From HGM13006 sp964518645 (GTDB taxonomy: Bacteria > Bacillota > Clostridia > Oscillospirales > Oscillospiraceae): a DNA stretch of 17,296 bases. The translations under genes and the position numbers were made by a program. Below are positions 13,791 through 17,296 of the stretch, piece after piece (position 1 is the first letter of the stretch; the number at the start of each line of letters is the position of its first letter). The notes under the pieces are model-generated. The model did not search any database and was not told the DNA's origin. It saw only the letters and a program-made list of their open reading frames with translations. The stretch covers positions 1 through 17,296 of the forward strand of contig CAZFGL010000039.1 of the NCBI GenBank assembly GCA_964518645.1, in the 5' to 3' direction.

Positions 13791-14294
13791 GTCCCCGTGA
13801 TTGCAGCGGTGAATGGATTTGCCCTGGGTGGTGGCTGTGAGCTGTCTATGAGCTGTGACATTCGGATCTGCTCAGAAAATGCAGTGTTTGGTCAGCCCGA
13901 GGTGGGGCTGGGTATTACACCGGGCTTCGGCGGCACCCAGCGGCTGGCCCGTTTGGTTGGCCCCGGCATGGCCAAGCAGATGCTGTATACCGCCAAGAAT
14001 ATCAAGGCTCCGGAGGCATTGCGTATTGGCCTCGTCACCGCTGTTTATCCTCAGGAAGAGCTTATGGAGCAGGCAGAAAAGCTTGCAAAAACCATTGCAG
14101 CCAATGCACCCATTGCAGTGAGAAACTGCAAAAAGGCGATCAATGAGGGACTGGAGCTTCCTATGGATGAGGCCATTGCTCTGGAGGAGGAACTCTTTGG
14201 TGCATGCTTTGAGACCGAGGATCAGGTCAGTGGTATGGCCTATTTTCTGGACAAAAGCAAGGATAAAGTAAAAAAGCCGTTTGCAGGTCGCTGA
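13791..14294 (+). CDS. crt: Enoyl-CoA hydratase/crotonase, 5' end missing in the gap
   Basis: The last 167 residues of a crotonase-fold enzyme that reversibly hydrates crotonyl-CoA to 3-hydroxybutyryl-CoA. Visible are PVIAAVNGFALGGGCELSMSCD, including the Gly-rich oxyanion-hole segment, then FGQPEVGLGITPGFGGTQRL with the Glu of the second catalytic position, and the C-terminal helices with NCKKAINEG. Crotonases are about 260 residues, so roughly 90-100 residues, including the first oxyanion-hole residue and the first catalytic Glu, lie in the gap. The neighbours hbd, bcd and etfB make this the crt of a butyryl-CoA operon. The fragment itself is intact, and I infer truncation by assembly rather than gene decay. 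Confidence 0.92.
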   Translation, partial: VPVIAAVNGFALGGGCELSMSCDIRICSENAVFGQPEVGLGITPGFGGTQRLARLVGPGMAKQMLYTAKNIKAPEALRIGLVTAVYPQEELMEQAEKLAKTIAANAPIAVRNCKKAINEGLELPMDEAIALEEELFGACFETEDQVSGMAYFLDKSKDKVKKPFAGR

Positions 14295-14364
14295 GGACAA
14301 CGCGGTTCTCAGTCCGGACAGCAGCTTCCCCATAAATAAAAAATCAGTTAAGGAGGAATCAACA

Positions 14365-15204
14365 ATGAAAGTTGGAATCATCGGCGCTGGCACCATGGGT
14401 GCCGGAATTGCTCAGGCGTTTGCCGTTACCGAGGGTTATGAGGTTCGCCTCTGTGACGTTACCGAGGAACTTGCCACCAATGGCAAACAGAAGATCGTCA
14501 ATAATCTCAGCTTCCTTGTAAAGAAAGGAAAGATGACGCAGGAGTCAGCGGATGCTGCACTCAGTGCAGTTAAAACAGGTCTCAAGAATATCTGCTGTGA
14601 CTGTGATCTGGTGATTGAAGCCGCTCCCGAACGGATGGAGATCAAGAAAAGCACCTTCCGGGAACTGATGGATATTGTTCCTGCGGGCTGCATCTTTGCC
14701 ACCAATACATCCTCCCTGTCTATCACTGAAATGGGAGCAGGACTGGATCGCCCCATGATCGGTATGCACTTCTTCAACCCCGCTGACCGTATGAAGCTGG
14801 TGGAGGTGATCGCCGGTGGTAATACGCCCAAGGAACTGGTGAATACCATTGAGGATATTGCAAAAAGCATCGGCAAGACCCCGGTAGAGGTTCAGGAAGC
14901 TCCCGGCTTTGTGGTAAACCGGCTGCTCATTCCCATGATCAATGAGGCCATCGGCATTTATGCAGAGGGCGTTGCCAGTGTTTCAGATATTGACGCAGCC
15001 ATGCAGCTGGGTGCAAACCATCCCATGGGCCCCCTGGCACTGGGTGATCTGGTTGGCCTGGATGTGGTCCTTGCGATCATGGAGGTTCTCCAGAACGAGA
15101 CTGGCGATCCCAAGTATCGTCCCCATCCCCTGCTCCGGAAGTTGGTTCGGGCCGGCAAGCTGGGTAAAAAGACAGGTGTCGGCTTCTACGATTACAGAAA
15201 ATAA
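14365..15204 (+). CDS. hbd: 3-hydroxybutyryl-CoA dehydrogenase
   Basis: Reduces acetoacetyl-CoA to 3-hydroxybutyryl-CoA in the cytosol, 279 residues, the standard length for the short bacterial enzyme. The dinucleotide-binding GxGxxG is GAGTMG (7-12). ATNTSSLSI (112-120) holds the substrate-contact Ser and Asn. The catalytic dyad is His135 in HFFNP with Glu147, at the family's twelve-residue spacing. The C-terminal domain has APGFVVNRLL (179-188) and ends in GKKTGVGFYDY. AGGAGG at 14351-14356 fixes the ATG at 14365; an in-frame upstream ATG at 14281 would overlap crt and lacks such a site. It lies 70 bases after crt and 68 before the acyl-CoA dehydrogenase. Confidence 0.97.
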   Translation: MKVGIIGAGTMGAGIAQAFAVTEGYEVRLCDVTEELATNGKQKIVNNLSFLVKKGKMTQESADAALSAVKTGLKNICCDCDLVIEAAPERMEIKKSTFRELMDIVPAGCIFATNTSSLSITEMGAGLDRPMIGMHFFNPADRMKLVEVIAGGNTPKELVNTIEDIAKSIGKTPVEVQEAPGFVVNRLLIPMINEAIGIYAEGVASVSDIDAAMQLGANHPMGPLALGDLVGLDVVLAIMEVLQNETGDPKYRPHPLLRKLVRAGKLGKKTGVGFYDYRK

Positions 15205-15210
15205 AGATCC

Positions 15211-15228
15211 CGTCCTGAGTTCAGGACG
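15211..15228 (+). other. Perfect intercistronic hairpin between hbd and bcd
   Basis: CGTCCTGA and TCAGGACG form a perfect inverted repeat with a four-base effective loop. No T run follows, so it is not a typical terminator. A processing or stability element within the operon mRNA is the likelier reading. Confidence 0.55.
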
Positions 15229-15272
15229 AGACGGAATTAAGCACCTTAACCAGAAATGGAGGAACATAGATT

Positions 15273-16424
15273 ATGGATTTTACACTGTCGAAAGAGCATG
15301 AAATGGCGAGAAGCCTGTTTGCTTCCTTCGCAGAGAAGGAAGTAAAGCCTCTGGCACAGGAGGTAGACGAGACCGAAGAATTCCCCCGCCAGACGGTGGA
15401 GAAAATGGCCAAAAGCGGCTTTCTGGGAATCCCTGTGCCCAAAGAATACGGCGGCCAGGGCTGTGACACACTGACTTATGTTATGTGCGTGGAGGAATTG
15501 AGCAAGGTTTGCGGCACCACCGGTGTTATCGTATCGGCGCATACCTCTTTGTGTTGTGATCCGATCATGACCTACGGCACCGAGGAACAGAAGCAGAAGT
15601 ATCTGATTCCTCTGGCCAAGGGTGAAAAACTGGGCGCATTTGGCCTTACAGAGCCCGGCGCAGGTACAGATGCCCAGGGACAGATGACCCGTGCGGTGCT
15701 GGATGGTGACGAGTATGTACTTAACGGCTCCAAGATCTTTATTACCAACGGTAAAGAGGCAGATGTCTATGTGATTTTTGCTGTTACCGGTGTTGTGGAA
15801 AAGAAGGGACGCACCAGCAAGGAAATTTCCGCATTCATTGTGGAAAAGGGGACCCCCGGTTTTACCTTCGGTACCAAGGAAAAGAAAATGGGTATTCGAG
15901 GCAGTTCCACCTATGAGCTGATCTTTACCGACTGCCGTATCCCCAAGGAAAACATGCTGGGAGCAAAGGGCAAGGGCTTTACCATCGCCATGCATACGCT
16001 GGACGGTGGCCGAATCGGTATTGCTGCGCAGGCACTGGGCCTGGCAGAGGGGGCACTTCAGTGCACCATCGACTATGTGAAGGAACGCAAGCAGTTTGGC
16101 CGTTCCATCTCTGCATTCCAGAACACCCAGTTCCAGCTGGCAGATATGGCCACCAAGGTGGAGGCTGCAAAGCTGCTGGTATACCGGGCTGCACAGGCAA
16201 AGAACACTCAGAAGTCCTACTCCGTGGAGGCTGCACAGGCAAAGCTGTATGCATCCGAAGTGGCAATGGAGGTCACCACCAAAGCAGTTCAGCTCCACGG
16301 CGGTTATGGATACACCCGTGAATATGATGTGGAGCGCATGATGCGTGATGCGAAGATTACCGAGATCTATGAGGGAACCAGTGAGGTTCAGCGTATGGTA
16401 ATCTCCGGCGCATTGCTGAAGTAA
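15273..16424 (+). CDS. bcd: Short-chain acyl-CoA (butyryl-CoA) dehydrogenase
   Basis: An FAD enzyme interconverting crotonyl-CoA and butyryl-CoA, 383 residues, normal for the family. FAD/substrate segments are LTEPGAGTDA (125-134) and FITNGKEAD (156-164). The helical C-terminal domain contains ERKQFGR (271-277) and LHGGYGYTRE (341-350). The catalytic base is Glu367 in IYEGTSEVQR, the position used by short-chain/butyryl-CoA dehydrogenases. GGAGG at 15258-15262 lies ten bases before the ATG. With the adjacent etf genes it should form a Bcd-EtfAB complex. In anaerobes this complex couples crotonyl-CoA reduction to ferredoxin reduction by NADH; bifurcation is inferred from context. Confidence 0.95.
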   Translation: MDFTLSKEHEMARSLFASFAEKEVKPLAQEVDETEEFPRQTVEKMAKSGFLGIPVPKEYGGQGCDTLTYVMCVEELSKVCGTTGVIVSAHTSLCCDPIMTYGTEEQKQKYLIPLAKGEKLGAFGLTEPGAGTDAQGQMTRAVLDGDEYVLNGSKIFITNGKEADVYVIFAVTGVVEKKGRTSKEISAFIVEKGTPGFTFGTKEKKMGIRGSSTYELIFTDCRIPKENMLGAKGKGFTIAMHTLDGGRIGIAAQALGLAEGALQCTIDYVKERKQFGRSISAFQNTQFQLADMATKVEAAKLLVYRAAQAKNTQKSYSVEAAQAKLYASEVAMEVTTKAVQLHGGYGYTREYDVERMMRDAKITEIYEGTSEVQRMVISGALLK

Positions 16425-16459
16425 GCCCCTGGATCTGAATGAAAAGGAGTGACAATTCG

Positions 16460-17242
16460 ATGAAAATCGTTGTTTGTATCAAGCAGGTGCCGGATACCAA
16501 GGGCGGCGTCCGCTTTAAGGCTGACGGTACTCTGGATCGTACCGCTATGCTGTCTATTATGAATCCCGACGACAAGGCCGGTCTTGAGGCTGCACTGCAG
16601 CTTAAGGATCAGTACGGCGCAGAGGTCACTGTCCTGACCATGGGTATTCCCAAGGCTGAGGATGTGCTGCGTGAGTCTCTGGCCATGGGCGCAGACAAGG
16701 CAATTCTGGTCACAGACCGGGTGCTGGGCGGCGCTGACACATGGGCTACCTCCCAGACCATCGCCGGTGCCCTGCGGAATCTTGAGTATGACCTGATCAT
16801 CACCGGCCGTCAGGCCATTGACGGTGACACCGCACAGGTAGGCCCTCAGATTGCAGAGCATCTGCATATTCCTGTGATCTCCTACGCGCAGAAGCTCCGG
16901 ATCGAGGACGGATGCGTCATCGTGGAGCGGCAGTACGATGACCGGTATCATGTACTGAAGGCAAAAATGCCCTGCCTGATTACCGCACTGTCTGAACTGG
17001 GTGAGCCCCGTTACATGACTCCCGGTGGTATTTTTGATGCCTACAAGACGGAGATCACCGTGTGGGGCCGGAATGACCTGAAGGATGTGGATGACAGCAA
17101 CCTGGGCCTGAAGGGATCTCCCACGAAAATCGCCCGTTCTTCCGATAAGGTTCGTAAGAGCGAAGGAGAAAAAGTCAGCCTGAGCGCCGGAGAGTCCGTG
17201 GATTATCTGATGGAGAAACTCCAGGAAAAGCACGTTATCTAA
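16460..17242 (+). CDS. etfB: Electron transfer flavoprotein beta subunit
   Basis: A 260-residue EtfB, pairing with EtfA to carry electrons to the acyl-CoA dehydrogenase. It opens MKIVVCIKQVPDT, the EtfB hallmark, with MNPDDKAGLEAAL near 34-46. TGRQAIDGDTAQVGP (about 114-128) is the adenine-nucleotide-binding signature; in bifurcating EtfBs this site holds the second FAD. The start at 16460 has AAGGAG (16444-16449) ten bases upstream; an in-frame ATG at 16439 precedes that site and is rejected. It lies 35 bases after bcd and 23 before the next start. Confidence 0.95.
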   Translation: MKIVVCIKQVPDTKGGVRFKADGTLDRTAMLSIMNPDDKAGLEAALQLKDQYGAEVTVLTMGIPKAEDVLRESLAMGADKAILVTDRVLGGADTWATSQTIAGALRNLEYDLIITGRQAIDGDTAQVGPQIAEHLHIPVISYAQKLRIEDGCVIVERQYDDRYHVLKAKMPCLITALSELGEPRYMTPGGIFDAYKTEITVWGRNDLKDVDDSNLGLKGSPTKIARSSDKVRKSEGEKVSLSAGESVDYLMEKLQEKHVI

Positions 17243-17265
17243 GGCGAAACAGAATGGAGGTTACT

Positions 17266-17296
17266 ATGAATACAGATCAGATTTCCCTGGATGCAT
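17266..17296 (+). CDS. etfA: Start of a gene cut by the window edge, probably etfA
   Basis: An ATG at 17266 preceded by GGAGG (17256-17260) opens MNTDQISLDA and runs off the window. Position directly after etfB predicts the alpha subunit; the ten visible residues alone cannot prove it. Confidence 0.6.
   Translation, partial: MNTDQISLDA

Noticed and set aside
13596..14294. A 232-codon frame spanning the N run and ending in crotonase
   Set aside because: The left 32 codons are antisense to the small minus-strand genes and the middle is unknown sequence. Only 13791-14294 is real crt.

Overview
The window looks like a scaffold from a moderately GC-rich, anaerobic, gut-type Clostridia genome, most likely an Oscillospirales-like butyrate producer. 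That placement is an inference from gene content and from codon and ribosome-binding-site style (AGGAGG-type sites, TTGACA/TATAAT promoters); no marker gene was compared. Two contigs are joined by exactly 100 Ns at 13691-13790.

Left contig (1-13690). It opens with guaB (IMP dehydrogenase) and a terminator. An ABC-F ATPase then runs into a DUF218/YdcF-like membrane protein one base later. Next, from its own promoter, is an Mrp/NBP35-type Fe-S carrier ATPase. A short region with a good promoter and a 47-residue small ORF leads to a tannase-family serine hydrolase carrying an unusual Gly/Pro/Met repeat insert. It converges, across a shared hairpin, on a minus-strand MFS transporter. The MFS gene diverges from an ArsB/NhaD/SLC13-type permease that has a clear promoter and an ambiguous, possibly ATT, start. 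After a terminator and a 320-base regulatory-looking stretch full of dyads comes a two-gene unit: a double-hotdog MaoC-like protein and a solute-binding lipoprotein without permeases. The contig ends in a minus-strand cluster of very small, tightly packed genes that look phage- or ICE-derived, closed by their own terminator.

Right contig (13791-17296). This is a butyryl-CoA synthesis operon: crt (5' end lost in the gap), hbd, bcd-type acyl-CoA dehydrogenase, etfB and the first codons of probable etfA. Together they take 3-hydroxybutyryl-CoA/acetoacetyl-CoA to butyryl-CoA, with Bcd-EtfAB as the probable electron-bifurcating complex.

The parts most worth a second look are the dyad cluster over the MaoC/lipoprotein promoter, the repeat-bearing tannase with its small upstream ORF, the SLC13 leader and start, and the small-gene cluster at the gap. 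I found no clear new defence or mobile system; only the edge of a possible mobile element is visible.
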